The notes: a model not told the origin generated them from the letters alone. A DNA stretch of 64,000 nucleotides from Xestospongia muta (GCA_963693285.1 OY848927.1:1676501-1740500), one strand, 5' to 3'; numbered from the stretch's first letter, positions 12,018 to 25,987 are shown. Numbers and translations: made by a program.

Positions 12018-15000
12018 TCAAAGTCTTGACCTCAGTACCATTTCTGATTCCATTTGAGGGAGCATATAAGCAAAGTGTGATTCTATAACACGAGAGAGAA
12101 AATAGTAGTCCTTGTATGTATGAGCCATAGTGTATAAAAGAAGACGATTCATTGTAAATTCAAGGCAAGCAATTTTATAGTCTTCAATGAACCTAAGAAT
12201 TAAATGGAAAAAGAACATACATAAATATGATGTATATATATATGTATTGAGTAACATGTTGTTACAAGTGTACTATATATATTATAGCATAGGTGGATAA
12301 GGCACTTATATTTTTTTTGGGGGGGGGGGGGGGGGCTCACATCATAACTATGTGATGAATATACAGACACGAATGTACCCATAATGCAGAAACTATGTTT
12401 GATATAATCACAATCAGTATTACCAACATTAATTTAAAATGTACCAAAGTATTTCCTTTGTTCATCATTTACCATAGCAAACTCATCAGTTATGCATTTG
12501 GGTACATCAATGACCAGACAATTGTTAAGCTGTTTTCCCATCATTGTGGCCTGTAAATAAGTCAAAATGTTGTTTCATCAACACCTATAAGATTAACTGA
12601 GATTCTTTTTGTGGGCTAGGTAGCAAGCAAAAAATCGGAGGGGCTGAGCCCCCCTTTTCTAAATATTGGGGAGCTCTAGCCCCTCCAGCCCCCCCCCTTC
12701 AGCCTCCTATGTATAGAAATGTTAAGTACATACCTTTTCGTGGGATAAGAAATACCAGAAAAGTGTTCAAAATGAATTCTATAAAACTCAATCAGTTCCA
12801 ATCTCAAAGACAGACTAGTAGCTACTGGAAGAATGAAAGCCAAAAACTCAACCACATCTCGTTGAGGAATATCAATTCGTGCTAATTCCCAATCATACAA
12901 GCACATGGTACGTGGATCACTAAAAGGTAAGTCAGTGATGGTGGTAGTGGTAAGATCAAGAGTTGAAATAGATGATTTCCTGAGGCACATATTTCGAGGG
13001 TTACAATCACAATGGACTAATGTTTTGGGAGCACTTTTATAGGATGCCCAAAATTGAGGTATCTTCTCAATTGCCATTTCCGTAAATTGTACCCTATATA
13101 ATAATATATGAAATAGCATAACAAATTCTAATTGCAGTCAACTAACTTTCTTTTAGACCATATCTCAGGGAACTCTGAACTAGCGTGTCCTAACAAAGCT
13201 ACCCAAAGTGGTTGTAATGACATCATTTTTTCCATTCCAACTTCTTCAAGCCAAGGTGTAGAGTATAGCCATTCTTGTTTGGCATAGAAGTAAGCATGTA
13301 ATTTAGCTATGTCTCTTAATACAACCTATTATTATAATAAATATAAATTGAATAAAGTCCTTAAACAAACCTTAATGTCAATAATACTCCAATCAGATAT
13401 GTCATCTGCAGTATTAAGATGAGTATAGACATTTTTTGTGAGATATTCCATAACAATTACAAAAATGTCCTAATAGTGTCTCAATGACTTTAAGAGTCTC
13501 TACTAATAATTGTATATACCTTTTTAACATTTTGTATTGTGTAGTATATCTTAGGAGTCAATTGTCGTAATACACTGTCATTCAAAGCAGCTAATCCTAC
13601 TTCCCTAATATGACAATTCCTATAAAATAAGACATATTAATACTTCACAATGTATACAGATGTCATTATAATAAGTCAAGAGTTTAAAGAAAGTATTACT
13701 TAAATCCTGTCTCTGTTTTATGCTTTTCGTGATTAACTGCCAGAACAAATCCACAATTCTGTCCCATTTTATTGACCATGTTACAAGTTTCAAGATCAAG
13801 TGGTTTTGATTTCACTACAACTGCTAGCTGATGTGTCTTACCTATGAAAGTAATAGATAATTAACATTATGGCTCAATAGAAGTTGTATACACACATACC
13901 ATTTCCATCTTGATAGTTAATGTCATAACCAAAGTGTCCAACTTTCTTTGTCATTTCTGATTTAGTGAGTTCAGATATAATGCTGTTACCTGTATTGATC
14001 TGGAAATATGTAAAACATTAATGGTAACACATACTGTGTACTCTCTGATGTAAGGTTATTTATGTTTTCACACTGTTATATAGAAGGATACTTAAGCTTT
14101 TCTACAAGAAAATTGTGTGATCAGATCATTAGACCAAAGAACTCAGTTTTAAGAGATCCTCCAAATTATAATTGTAAAAATTTTTCTAAGATTTTTTGAT
14201 GCCGTAAATTATTTAGAGCTGTAGTGCTGCTAAGAAGCATTTCCTTAAGTTAAAGCATAGGTTGTATATTAAAAATATGTTATATCATAATGGCTAGATC
14301 CAGAGTCCTGGCAGTACAAGTAGTTTGGTGAGTTTTCAGCTGGATTTGCCAAGTATATGAAAGAACTTGCTGTCAAGAACATAGTTTAGTTTTACTTAGT
14401 TTATTTTATTAATCATAATTATTTAAGTGAATTTTTATTGGACAGCTTTGATAAAAGTAGCTTGAGTCTCAAAGTGTCTTTTAGCAAGTTTCTTAAAATA
14501 AAACGAGCAATTTAAGTGACTTTACGTTCGTTTACTGCACACATTTTGTAATGTATCACAAAGAAAAATAATTACACAAACAACCTTTGATTAATTAAAT
14601 AGACCTTGGTATTCCATGTACTGTTAAGAAATTTATGTTTAATTGTATAGGCTTTGTGCTGCAGGGTAATAAAACGTTTTGAGACATGGAGTGTGTTCAA
14701 ATTTTTTCATTCAATTGTATGTTATCACATGATCTGTTTTACCTGTATATATATATATATCCATACATACCAAGTGATCTTAACAATGTTAGGACTGTTT
14801 GGCATGCTTCTCATGTACTGTGTAGAAAGATTGGGATAAGTGTTTAACTCACAGAGAATGGTTGCCATTTTATTAGAGTACCAAGCCCCTTTATAACTTC
14901 ACTAAAGAAGGCATCATTGATATGACTATCTCTCAATCCATTCTCTGGTCTGTTTCGACCAAGCTTTTCATGGGACAATGCAAAGGTACCATTAGCCATT

Positions 15001-17258
15001 GCACCAAGGGTGGACAACTCCAGTCCAAGGGCAAATCCTGCAATGATCTCTCCAAAACGATTAATATAACCCTGAGAAATGACACTGTTATAACAATTTA
15101 ATCACAACTAACTCACTGTTCCATAACAACCAAGCAATTGCAAACACTCTTTCTGAGTACCCAGATTGGTTCCTCCACCAACAGTCCCAATGATCAAACT
15201 AGGTAGGACAATAGCTGCATATAAACCATTCTCTGTAGGCTGATCTCCATTGTCAGATCCAGTAACTGATTCTATATGACAAAGGACATTAAATCACTGC
15301 TATAGAATTACTGACTAGTTAATCAATTCACAAACCTTTTTGTACGTGTTTAGAAATATCCTCAATAGATGCTGGTTCTAGAATCAATTGAGCTGTAGCA
15401 CTTTCAACAACACATGCAATATCTTGCCCAGTAGCTGTAAAAATGGCTGCAATAATATTAGCTACATTCACATTAAAACCAATTGAACCAATTCTAACTG
15501 CACCATGCTGTATTAACCTGTAGGCTGATAGCATATCGTCTACAGTTACCTAGAGCAAGTGAAGGTACCATTAATTACTAGACACAACATTTCTTACTTT
15601 CAAAGTATTTTCTAAGACAGATTTAGGTATCCATACCTCAGCCATTGCATGTACTCCTCTTGTTGATAAATTTCCAAAAGCTATCCTTTTATCACAACTA
15701 ACTAATGATTCAATCAAAAATTTTTTGATTTTCAAACTAGGAATTTCTTTCTGTACAGCTTGAATCAGCCATTTACATGCATGCCAGGTGGCAGTTGTGA
15801 CCATGTTTTGTCCAGCAGCATCACCCGTTTTATACTTAAAAGAAGTAACTAAAATACATCCAAATCGATCTGCCTTGATTTCAATGAGGACAGCATATTG
15901 ACTAAATAACCTGATTTGTTTCTGCAATGTTGCCATATTTTCTACCATCCAGGAGTAAAGATTTTCAGCATCATCAATTGAGTCTGTATAAAAAGCTGGT
16001 GAACGAATCATGACTTGTTCAAGAACACGAGTATTGACACCACCAGAACGAGTCAATAGAGCTGCTCCTCGAGTGGCAGAGGCTACTAATGCACCTTCTG
16101 TAGTAGCAAATGGACACAGTAGATACCCATTGACATGATTACCCTTGATCATTAAAGGTCCCACCATACCTAAAAAAAATTATCTCACCCATTCATGCTT
16201 ATGAGCATTAATTTTTAGTCATATTATCTTACCAATTGGGACCTTTGCCAATCCTATTGGATTTTCAATGTTGCCCTTGAGTTTCAAACATGAGACATTG
16301 TCATCTTTTCCTACATTGTTACAAAATTAATATGACCTTAAAAGGGAGTCATTAACGATTACCAAATTTACTTTAATTTAATCGTTTCAACATCTCATAA
16401 TAATTAAAATTTTTGGCTATACATATGCATTCCTTTAATACAAAAAGTCATGTCAAATTTGCCTAACATTATGATGTCATAATAATTATAGTATATAGCT
16501 TTGAGGTAGCAGATTCTAGTTGAAAAGATTTGCTAAAGATAATTATATAGCAAGTAATGATTGTTTTGCATTGTTGAGTACTACATTATTATATGAACAA
16601 TATAATGATAGAACAATGTTTCTGTCCTCAGGGTCATATATATCATAAATCTGTTTCAATGCCGAAACATTCAAGTAAGTCACCAGATGCCCTTATCACA
16701 TTACACAAATTGGTAGCTAGACACAAATTTCAACTGTTTGCTGCATCTGTATTTTCTTATATCTGTATGCCAGAGGATGGCAAACAAATAATAGATCCTC
16801 TTATAATGAGTATGGTTTAATGCAATATTGTTAGATTAATTGTAGGTCACACTGAAGTATCATAACCCATTATTTCATTGTAAAATTCATTTGTTTCAGC
16901 TACAACTCCTATATTTTGTTGATAATATGACTGCTGTGATACTGTCACATTAGCCACACCCATTAAAGAGGACTATAATTATTATACCAATAGAATCACT
17001 GGCACAATCATCCCATAATAATGTTCATACAAAATGAGCTTCTATGAATTCATTAATATAGTTACACAGAAAGTAAAACATTATAATTTTAATGATCAAT
17101 TCTGCTTTACCTTCATCCTTCCACCACTCTCCAACTCGTTCAAGAGTGCATTTTGAAAACTTTTCTACCCATTTTCTTCGTTCATTGCAGCGAGTAATAT
17201 CGTAGTAGCCTCGATAAGGCATTCTAGGATGACCATACTGGTCCTTTTCAGTTTCCAT
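12018..17258 (-). CDS. soluble HMG-CoA reductase fused to an APH-fold kinase
   Basis: Thirteen predicted exons (17111-17258, 16233-16310, 15598-16169, 15336-15549, 15117-15271, 14853-15071, 13900-13999, 13700-13841, 13520-13619, 13371-13469, 13147-13325, 12734-13093, 12018-12192) keep phase and total 2541 nt, giving 846 aa. Residues ~50-460 are a class I HMG-CoA reductase catalytic domain: ENPIG, CPFATTEG (Glu ~100), SCDKR (Lys ~236), GDAAGQNM, TATGQD (Asp ~309), TVGGGTNLG and SHEKLGRN (His ~423). All four expected catalytic residues are present, but there is no N-terminal membrane/sterol-sensing region. Residues ~463-846 are an aminoglycoside/choline-kinase-like (APH) domain: VVVKSKP (Lys ~506), a helix with Glu in NCHIREVGL, the catalytic loop LVHCDCNPRN (His ~696, Asp ~698, Asn ~703) and the metal-binding LYDWELARID (Asp ~736). 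The join uses donor TCT|GTGAGT at 14852 and an acceptor at 14000, both phase 0; without splicing a stop follows almost at once. Reductase activity is expected. The kinase substrate is unknown; mevalonate is an attractive guess only. Two separate genes remain possible until a transcript is seen. Confidence 0.82.
12284..12711. repeat. possible inverted-repeat insertion with poly-G/poly-C ends
   Basis: Inside the last intron of the HMGR-kinase gene, a run of 17 G at about 12320-12336 faces a C-rich stretch at about 12664-12700 (AGCCCCTCCAGCCCCCCCCC). The outermost parts are loosely complementary (GCATAGGTGG on the left, CCTCCTATG on the right). This looks like an old inserted element, but the ends are imperfect and the target duplication is unclear. 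Confidence 0.35.
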
Positions 17259-19108
17259 TAGTCTCGTTCCCAGACACTCGTTCTCAATTAAATCGTGTAG
17301 GTGTATGCGATAGCACTAATTTTAAATTATAATATTAAGTGTTATTAATTAACAAACTAACAGACTGGTTTTTATAGTAAATGCATTTACGTTCTTTAAA
17401 TTGTTTTTTTTAAATGTTTTCAACAGAGACCTGTCAAAGATAAAGAAACAAGTGTTGTTGACCTAGATACCTAGAGCTATGTAGTACCTGCACTATTCCA
17501 GATCTCCCTTGTCAGATTACAGCTCTACTTGCAAGACCTTTGGCAACCCTAAGCAGAAGATATATTGTATCGTTTTACCTTTCTTGAAAAACAACTCTCC
17601 ACTTCTAACTACAAACTTCACCACTTTTATCTTTATAGTTTGATTTCTCCATTGGTTATATTCTTCTGGATAAGTATTTTGAGTGATGTGGAAGTAGCCA
17701 CCTAATCTCTTTCTCTATACACATATATATTTAACATCTTTTCATTATCATTATTGTCCATAGAGGATTGTGTACCTCATAGACAAAGTATGGTAGAACA
17801 TAATAATGAAAATGAGAGTCTGCATCTAATCCAATTCATCACAACACTATAAGGCTTGTTGTTGGTATGGTGAAAAACAACCATGTTCCACATAATACGT
17901 TCTCTGATTATATAAGACTAATTCGTCTGTTGTTCATATTTCCTGTAACAAGTGGTAAGAAAGAGTCTGCAGATCAAGAGGGTTAAACATCCTTATATTG
18001 AAAATTTGAAATACACATATTGCCAAGCACAGCTCCAAAAACCAAACATCTAGTCTGGCCGCATCTTTAATGTATGTTAGCTACCAATACGCCAAGTGTT
18101 CTCCTAACAAAGGCTGAAATGGAGGTTCAATAGTAACATCGTTACAAACTTTCTTTAGAAATTTGGCTGTCATCAAATCAGGTATTTCATTATGTCTGAG
18201 TACGTTGGAAGACTCCCAAAGGGACAGCTTAAGGCATCCTCTATAATAAATGAATTCCCACATACACATTTAACTGGAAAAAGGGAAGATGCCAGCCATA
18301 GTGAATATATATTGCATCTCTAAAGGCACCTATGTGGCGATCGAAACCATGTTAATTCCCGAAGGGGCAGAGTTGATAGCCAGGAGAGGCCCCCCTTTCA
18401 TTGGCAATGTCCATCAATAGATTGGTATCAATCATTGGCGATCAACTGGGAGAATATCATGAACGTCATGAACAAGATGGGTGACTCCTGAGCAATAATT
18501 TTCTTCAGCTCCTTCTTTAAGTTCTGCTGTTCTATCTGAGCATCAATTGGAAAGTTCTCATCTTGAACACTAAATCAACAAGAGAGGCAGTCACCTGAGC
18601 AAACAATCTAGACTGAAACACAGGTGAATAACAAGGATTAATAAGGCCTATACCTCCTAGACAAATTGGAAGGGATAACAAGTCTCTGTCGATGGATAGT
18701 CTCTTATCACATAAAAATGGAGTTACTCTGATAATAGTTTGAGGGGTCTTAAAAATTCGTGGATTTTAGATCAAGTTCTGAAAAGGTAAGTCCATCTGTT
18801 AAATACACCATGAATAAGAGCACTGTAGGTCGCCTTAGAGTGAGTCTTAGCAATATCTGAAAGAGTACAGAATTCAGTAATCCAAGTGTAGATTTTAGAT
18901 GAACCTTGACTAGCAATAAAAGTTATCACAACATTCCGTACCATTTGGACATCTCAGCACATTTCTGCATCAGAAGTATCCGTAGACTTGAAGAACACAC
19001 TGGCCTTCCCCTCCTTTATCAACAACCATGTCTGTAGCTTTCATCTCTAGATTCTAACGTGGGTGTTGTGAGTATACGGAGAATTACAACCTTGTTTTTT
19101 TTGAAAAA
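17259..19108. other. intergenic region upstream of HMGR-kinase and UBXN7, with a decayed element
   Basis: These 1.85 kb hold no intact gene. The first few hundred bases next to 17259 and the last ~100 before 19109 should contain the two promoters. The middle is a frame-shifted mobile-element relic, described separately. Confidence 0.6.
17950..18600 (-). pseudogene. decayed reverse-transcriptase-associated mobile element
   Basis: Read on the minus strand across several frames, the region gives FPVKCVCGNSF, then SCPFGS and LRHNEIPDLMTAKFLKKVC, then VTIEPPFQPLLGE, then ARLDV and a degraded VRVFNP-like block (NIRMFNPL). This order matches the C-terminal part of an RT-element polyprotein widespread in sponge and cnidarian genomes, as I recall it (RHNEIRD...EVC...EP.LQPLSGE...ARLDV...DVRVFNP). 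Frameshifts and stops between the blocks show that it is dead. Similar debris may extend to about 19060, but I could not read it reliably. Confidence 0.65.
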
Positions 19109-22100
19109 ATGGATGAAAACGTGGAACGTTTTATAGCTTTGACAGGAACCTCAGTTGAAATTGCCAAGAGCTTGTTGGAAGCATGTGCTGGCAACTTAGA
19201 CATGGCTATTAACATGCATTTAGATAATGATAGCAGTGTTCATGGAAGGACAGATGGTCTAATAGATAGAAGAGGGCTTGAAGACACTTCAGAAAGAAGT
19301 GTTACTACGGAAGAGTCTACGGAGACAGACAGAAGATCATATGAAGAAATGTGAGTATGTTAAAATTCATGCATCAACATAGTTGGGGCTACTATGCACA
19401 CTGTCTAGTCAGGGGTGGAGTTAGAATTTGTTATTAGGCTGTTGGTTACCACATATTAGCAACTGCTCAACAGGAAATTAACACTATATGATAAACCTTA
19501 TAATTAGGAACATAAATGTATTAATTTTTCATTGAAGTTTAGTGTTTAGTTGCTGGTTAGACATAATGTAATTTCTAATGAACAACTTTTGCATAAGAAG
19601 TAAAAATGAATTATTAATAACTACTTCTGGAGTATATTTCTGAGCAACCAACACTGTACAAAATCAGCCATCTTTATACATGCATTGTTCTACAACGAGC
19701 CTATATATTGTAATAAAACTTAATCTTAAAACATTTACTCTTTGTCTATTAAATGGTGAAAACAGTAAGTTCACATCAGGTCTAGAAGTTGAATTAGGAA
19801 GGCTTCAATGCCTAGTGATAGATGTATACTTTGTGGTAACAGTAAGTATAAAGTATTTTGATGTACAGGTTTCTAACTCAATAGATAAAAGGAAATGTTG
19901 GTTGATGGCTTTGGGGCCTTAATAAGAATGATATTAGTCCTCACTATACAGTTTGCAGCAGACATTTTACTGATGGGAATGCAGAAATGACTTATTAACC
20001 ATCTATAAAGAGCTAATACATTGTGGGAATCCATAGGTTTTTCTAAGATTGCTCCCGCGATATCACACTCACTTTGGCTGGCACACTGTAATTGTGTTAA
20101 GTATTATCACCTATTAGTAGTCTCAATTTAAACACACCTAACTCAACCTCTAGACCTGCTATGAACTACCGTAGATCATGAAATTTTGACGTTACATAAG
20201 TTTCATGTAAAAATTAATGTTAAAAAAATTTCGAACACAAGAGGCATGTACAAAAATTTAGTAAGCAATTGCCTGTGGCTATATGGAGGATGATAGAGAA
20301 CCCTTTGGATGTGGCAGGCAGTCCATCTTAGGTTTTAGATATCTCAAAGATCCATTTCAGTTATATCTACACTTTCAATACCACGATGTAACACATGTAT
20401 TAGATACTGTAAATATTCTTATCGTAAATCTTTCAATGTTTAATAGTCTTTGTTTGTTTATTTTTCGTACATCAGCCAATGTTCAATTTTTTTACAATGA
20501 AACTTTCCTAATCTACTGTGTTTTCACCTTTTAATAGACAAAGTGTTTTCTTCATATTCATTTTATTACAATATATGGTTATAATACAATGCAAGGTATA
20601 CCTAAAGATTGTCCTTTTTGTATAGTGTTCAATGAGTGGTTACTCATGAATGTATTCTAGAAGTAACACACATATTAATCTCTTATTTCATTAGCATTCT
20701 TTTGCTTATGCAAAAGTTGTCTATTGATTAAGTAAGCTAAGAAACGGGTTTGTTAGCCACTTATGTTTAAACTAGACATAATAGTAATGTTAGAAGGATT
20801 GTTGATAGCACAATGCTATAACCTCAATTGAGAAGAACAATTAATAGTCTCTGAATATAGTATAATACATGACTCTAATGATGGAAATGAGATACAGTAA
20901 AAATGAGTCAATTTAAAATTTCTTCTGATAATAGGATTCTGGATTAACATACTGAGTCATTATTATATTATAATTAAATTGGTAATTATAACTGGTTAGT
21001 ATGCCATTTTAAGAACACCAATTTGTTGTTCTGTAGTCATGGTGTTAGAGCCCCTATCCCTCAAACACAAGGTGTTCTAATTGAACAAGAGCTACCACGT
21101 AAGTATTGTACACAACAAAACAATTGAATTAATAAACACTTACTGTATTTACGTGACTCAATTAATGGTATCTTAATTAATAATATTTAATTTATATGTA
21201 ACCACATTACACTTTTGAATAAATTTATTTGTAATTGACTAAAGAATGAACCACCTCTTCCTATGACACTTACAGGGAGATCGTTTCAACGACGTACTTT
21301 GCCAAGATCAATATTTGACCCATTTCAAGATTATTCAGGTTTATATTTTGTTATTGCATTCTTCATTAATTGTGGTATCAGTTTGTCTATTTTTGGACAA
21401 GGAACAAGGGCAGGTTATGATGAGATGTACTTGGTGCATAGGCACCTCTTGTTATAACCAATATTTATATTCATTGCCTCAATGTATAAATTTTAAAGAA
21501 GAAATCATCCCAAAAATATCATTGATGAATTCTAGAAAGGGAGCTGGTCAACCATTTTCATAGATGTATAATTTAGTTTGTATGGACTTCAATTATATCC
21601 ATGCTTTGATTAAGAACAGTTGAGGCACTTACCACACTTGGTTAGCATAATTCTGAGCACTAATATAAATATCAAGGAAGTACTTATTGACCACACCCTC
21701 TTAAACAATTAATTAGTTTCAAAAATTTGGTTCTGCACTTCCTATGCGGGTACAATGCACCACCTAAATCTACCCCTGAATAATTTACCATCATCTAAGC
21801 ATTAAATAGTGATAATACATAGGAGATGACTATAGGAAAATGGATGTGTTTGTATTATATTCTACTATGTGGTCTATTATACCCTTTGGTTATATCTTGA
21901 TGTGAACTAAATTTTACTGTGTGAGTGATCTGTAGAATTATTAATTTATGATGCCAATGTTTATAAGTCAAGGCTACCTTCATGATAAAGTAACTGTGTT
22001 ATACAGTGTGAAAACTGGACTTTATTTATAGTTCATTTGAACTTCCCAGTAACAATTATTTACAGGTTATATCATTCTGTTCAGTTGAATTACCACAACT

Positions 22101-25100
22101 AAGATAAAACTATAAGGTAGATGACACTAAAGTGTGTATTGTATCAAATTAAAAGTCATTTGTGTTGCATATCATCTTACTTATTGTGATGTTTTCATTT
22201 ACAGAAGCCAGTTATTCTAATAAACAGCGGACTCTGTCAGAACTCTTTAAACCTCCTTATGATATCATGTTTCAAGGAACTTTTCAAGAGGTATTTGTAA
22301 TTGCTTTACCAACAATTAATGGCCTCCTTTAGAAATCCTTCATTATTAACAGAACATAGTATGTGATTAGACTATAGAATAATAAAAACACCCAGCCCAT
22401 CCACACACACACACACACATATATATATTGAATGACCATTAACAAGGCTATACCCATAGACTATTAAACATTTATATTTATGTGTTTTACAAACTAATAT
22501 TATAGTAAACAAACTCATTTATCTACCATAAGATAATATGATATTTTGTAACTTAGGCTCGTAGGGCTGGTCAGACACAGAGTCGATGGTTGTTAATAAA
22601 TGTACAAGATTCCAGTGAATTTAAATGTCAGACTCTTAATCGTGACCTGTGGAGTAATGGAAAAATACAGAAAATAATAAGAGATCATTTTGTCTTCTTA
22701 CAAGTAAGTGTTGTTTTAAAATTATTACTACGAAAGATATATCTTCTAACATGATAGATACAACGTATTACCGATGAAGGTATCAAGTTTCGTCAACTCT
22801 ATGATGTGGATAGTTTCCCTTCCATATTAATAATTGATCCTAGAACAGGTTTGTTTACATGTAATGTATGCAAAACTTTACCACTGAACGCCACTTACAA
22901 TACATCATGAATTAAGATATTTTAGCTAGTTTTATCTAATATAACAAAGGTTTATATAAATTGGAAATTATCAAGATATGTATAAATGCAGTATTTAAAT
23001 ATGTTGTAGTATTAGTTTGCCTGATCAATATTCACATCCTTACTAATTACTTCCAATGATTTGTGCTGAATAATAGTTATTTGAGGTTTAGAATTAGTTG
23101 TTGCTTTTTTAATTTAATAGGAGAAAAGATGTCTCACTGGAGCAGCTTGAGTATTGGTGACTTTCTAATCAAAAGTACTTAAAAATATTACCTCAAGTTT
23201 ACTAACCAACTACATACGTTTATCTTCTCCACTTGAATTCAAAACCATACTCACATGTGTGATCAGAAAGACCATTTTAATGTCACATGATTGATAGCAG
23301 ATTAATTCCTTATTTATAGTGACTGTGTTGCTATAATGTACCTAGATCCTTGAGACTAACAGCAGCTGTTGTCTGTTCACCAGCTGTCTAATCTACATTG
23401 TGTTATTGTATTGTTCTTAGCACAGTTTGACACACATCAGTAATTCTGCTTACAATCATGTTTGTACTGTAATTATTATTGACAAGAGGTTTCTATAATT
23501 GATTGCTTAAGTATGTCATGCAACTATAGGCATAATACATAACTATAGACGCAATAATACTCTTTAGTCTACAATGTTAGTTTTGCTATAAAGTTAATGT
23601 TAGTATAATTTTAGGATGATGGACATATCTATTATACTTGTTTATTGTTTAAGATATATTTTTTACTATATATAGTTCAGGAGTTTTTATCCATTAATAC
23701 ATTAAGTCACGAAGCATTATTTCAAGAGGTAAGCAATTACAATGACTATGATATAGACAGGTCAGGTAGTTATAATATAGTCAAGATTGTCATGATACTT
23801 CTTGAATATTTATGCAATTTGGATGTAGTGGTATAAATATGCTTTCAATTAAGTATTTTGTGAAAGAAAGTTATAAAACCCTTCAATTTGAATAATAGTT
23901 GTGGTAGGCCTATATGATTGTAATACTATAGCAGCCACAAATAAAAGTCATCATTATAATCCAGGCTATGTTAAGAGATGTGAGTCTGATGTGAATAACA
24001 GTACTTTCTGTACAGGAGTGGAGGAGTGTTTGATAATTAGATGGTGTTTCCACTGAATTGGATGGCCCACATTTGTACCAGGAGCTCACAAGGCTATATA
24101 CTCCTGTGTATACTAAACAAGAATATAGTTATCAATTTCTACCTAAAGTGTAAACATTAACTTCTAATCGTTAGACTGTAAACATGTAGTAGTCCTAATA
24201 ACAACATTCTAATCTAGTCAACTCCAGCTCAGTTCAGTTTACAGGTGGTGATATAATATGTTGTTGAGTCACCTTTGACCTTTGCATTACTATAAGATGA
24301 AGATTGTATACTATATCTTAGTGATTTGATCTTTTTGCACACACATGTCAATGTTTGAGCACCTAATTGTAATTTATGTATATTTTTTATTCTAGCAGTC
24401 TACTTTATTAGTTTATAACCAATCTGAAAGTGAGCAATTGGAGGCAGCAATTAAAGCCTCACTTGCAGACACTACTAAACAACACTCGTATTACTGTATT
24501 GACAGTGATAATGAAAGTGATGCATTGCTCTCTCCCGTGGACTCTGAAAGTGAATATGAGGATAATACTCTTACAGATACAGGCTCAGCATCAAACTTTG
24601 TACCAATATCTATCAGCCATGATCAAACTAGTTCGTACAGTGAAAACCGACATTTTGCTGGTCATAAAAGACACAATGATACTGGTGAAGAATATGAAAC
24701 AAAGCTGAAAAAACCTAAACTGTCTTTAAATAGAACAAATTCCATTATTCCAATTATAGACCATGAGGTTATATCAGACCAAACTGATAATGCTATATCG
24801 AGTTATAGTGAACAACATAATACCAATTTAATAATAAGATACCCTGATGGCAGAAGATCACTGAAAACTTTTCCTGTGGATAGCCAAATTAAAGTAAGTG
24901 ATAATACTTGTACTATAATGTGTACCTACTTTAGTAACTGAACTGCCATTGAGCTGCTTGCACTTTAGCTTCAGAGACAGATAATATCAGGAAATTGTCA
25001 TATAATTTAGTCCCCATTGCAAACCAGATTATAATCTTAAGCATCCTAATTTAATAGTACTGTTGTTGCTGTGAGGGGCTGGATTTTGCTAAGTTCTAAG

Positions 25101-25708
25101 ACAAGAGAGTTGGCAAGAGCTATGAAAGATGTTCTCTCGAGTCAGAACTTAGTCAGTTTCACCCTATTTGATGTGCTTTCAATAAAGGTAATTATATTCA
25201 TTGATTGCTTTGCAGCAACAGTTACTGATGTTGGTTAATTTTATTTGTCAGTTTTGAAGGTCACTTACAGCAATATTTTGAAATGATAGGGAAAATTATA
25301 ATATTCATACCACCACCTGGCACTCTTTGCGTGCCAGGTAAAAAAAACTCTACATACTGAATGATATACAAGGACACATTGAAAAAAATACTGTCACTAC
25401 TTTTAAAGTTTTTATTAGATAAGCTATGTTATTATAAAGTATTGTTTATACTGGCCTTGTCTTCTTCCCCTGAAGAACGACAAGGTGCGAACTATCATAA
25501 ACATTTTGTTTAGTAAATATACTGAAACTGTTTTTACTTCTTTCAGGAGCTGTTTGCATACCTTCATGAAGAAGGAATTGATCTATGTGAATATGAAGTT
25601 ATAACAACTTTCCCACATTGTGTGATATCATCATTGTCATCAAATGTAACTTTCAGAGATGCTGGCCTCTCTCCTAGTCGGACTGTCTTTGTTCAATTAG
25701 CGGAATAA
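19109..25708 (+). CDS. UBXN7: UBX domain protein 7 (p97/VCP adaptor)
   Basis: Ten in-phase exons (19109-19350, 21037-21098, 21276-21338, 22205-22290, 22557-22703, 22758-22848, 23121-23174, 23676-23728, 24396-24893, 25547-25708) encode 485 aa, close to the ~489 aa of human UBXN7. Domains: N-terminal UBA (DENVERFIALTGTSVEIAKS), a thioredoxin-like UAS domain (PPYDIMFQGTFQEARRAG, WLLINVQDSSEFKC, SFPSILIIDPRTGEK), a UIM-like helix (EQLEAAIKASLAD), an acidic/basic linker with an NLS-like KKPKLS, and a C-terminal UBX domain (IRYPDGRRSLKTFPVD; LSPSRTVFVQLAE end). The protein links ubiquitinated substrates and cullin ligases to the p97 segregase in nucleus and cytosol. The ATG at 19109 follows an A-rich context and begins the UBA directly. 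Introns 1 (1.7 kb) and 3 (0.9 kb) are long for this region, and I see no gene inside them. Confidence 0.93.
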
Positions 25709-25987
25709 TGATCATTGCACATAAATCTCTTATTTATTATAACTATGGCCGATAAATATATCTGTCTTATAATAATTCTACATGGGGTCATAATACAGGA
25801 GGGAGTGGTGTGATAAGTATTCAATAATTTTCATAACAGCGGAAGTGGTTGTGAATTAGTTAATTAATTAAATCAAATTAATTGTCAAATCAAATTTTGG
25901 CAATTTGCTTTTCCGCCAGGGCAGCAGGCTCCTAGAGTATCGGAGTGTTCAGTTCAGATATAACAGAACTACAGTCATAACTTAGCA
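25709..25987. promoter_or_regulatory. intergenic region before scramblase A
   Basis: A 279-bp gap between two same-strand genes. It holds the UBXN7 3' end (AATAAT/ATAAATAT-like signals near 25750) and the scramblase A promoter and 5' UTR. No specific motif was assigned. Confidence 0.4.

Noticed and set aside
12446..12555. A possible extra exon of the HMGR-kinase gene on the minus strand (reading ATMMGKQLNNCLVIDVPKCI onward, with AG and GT at its ends).
   Set aside because: It is open only in phase 0, but the preceding exon ends in phase 2; using it would bring a stop (TGA). Direct joining of 12734 to 12192 keeps phase and the reading into the C-terminal helices. It also lies within the suspected inserted repeat.
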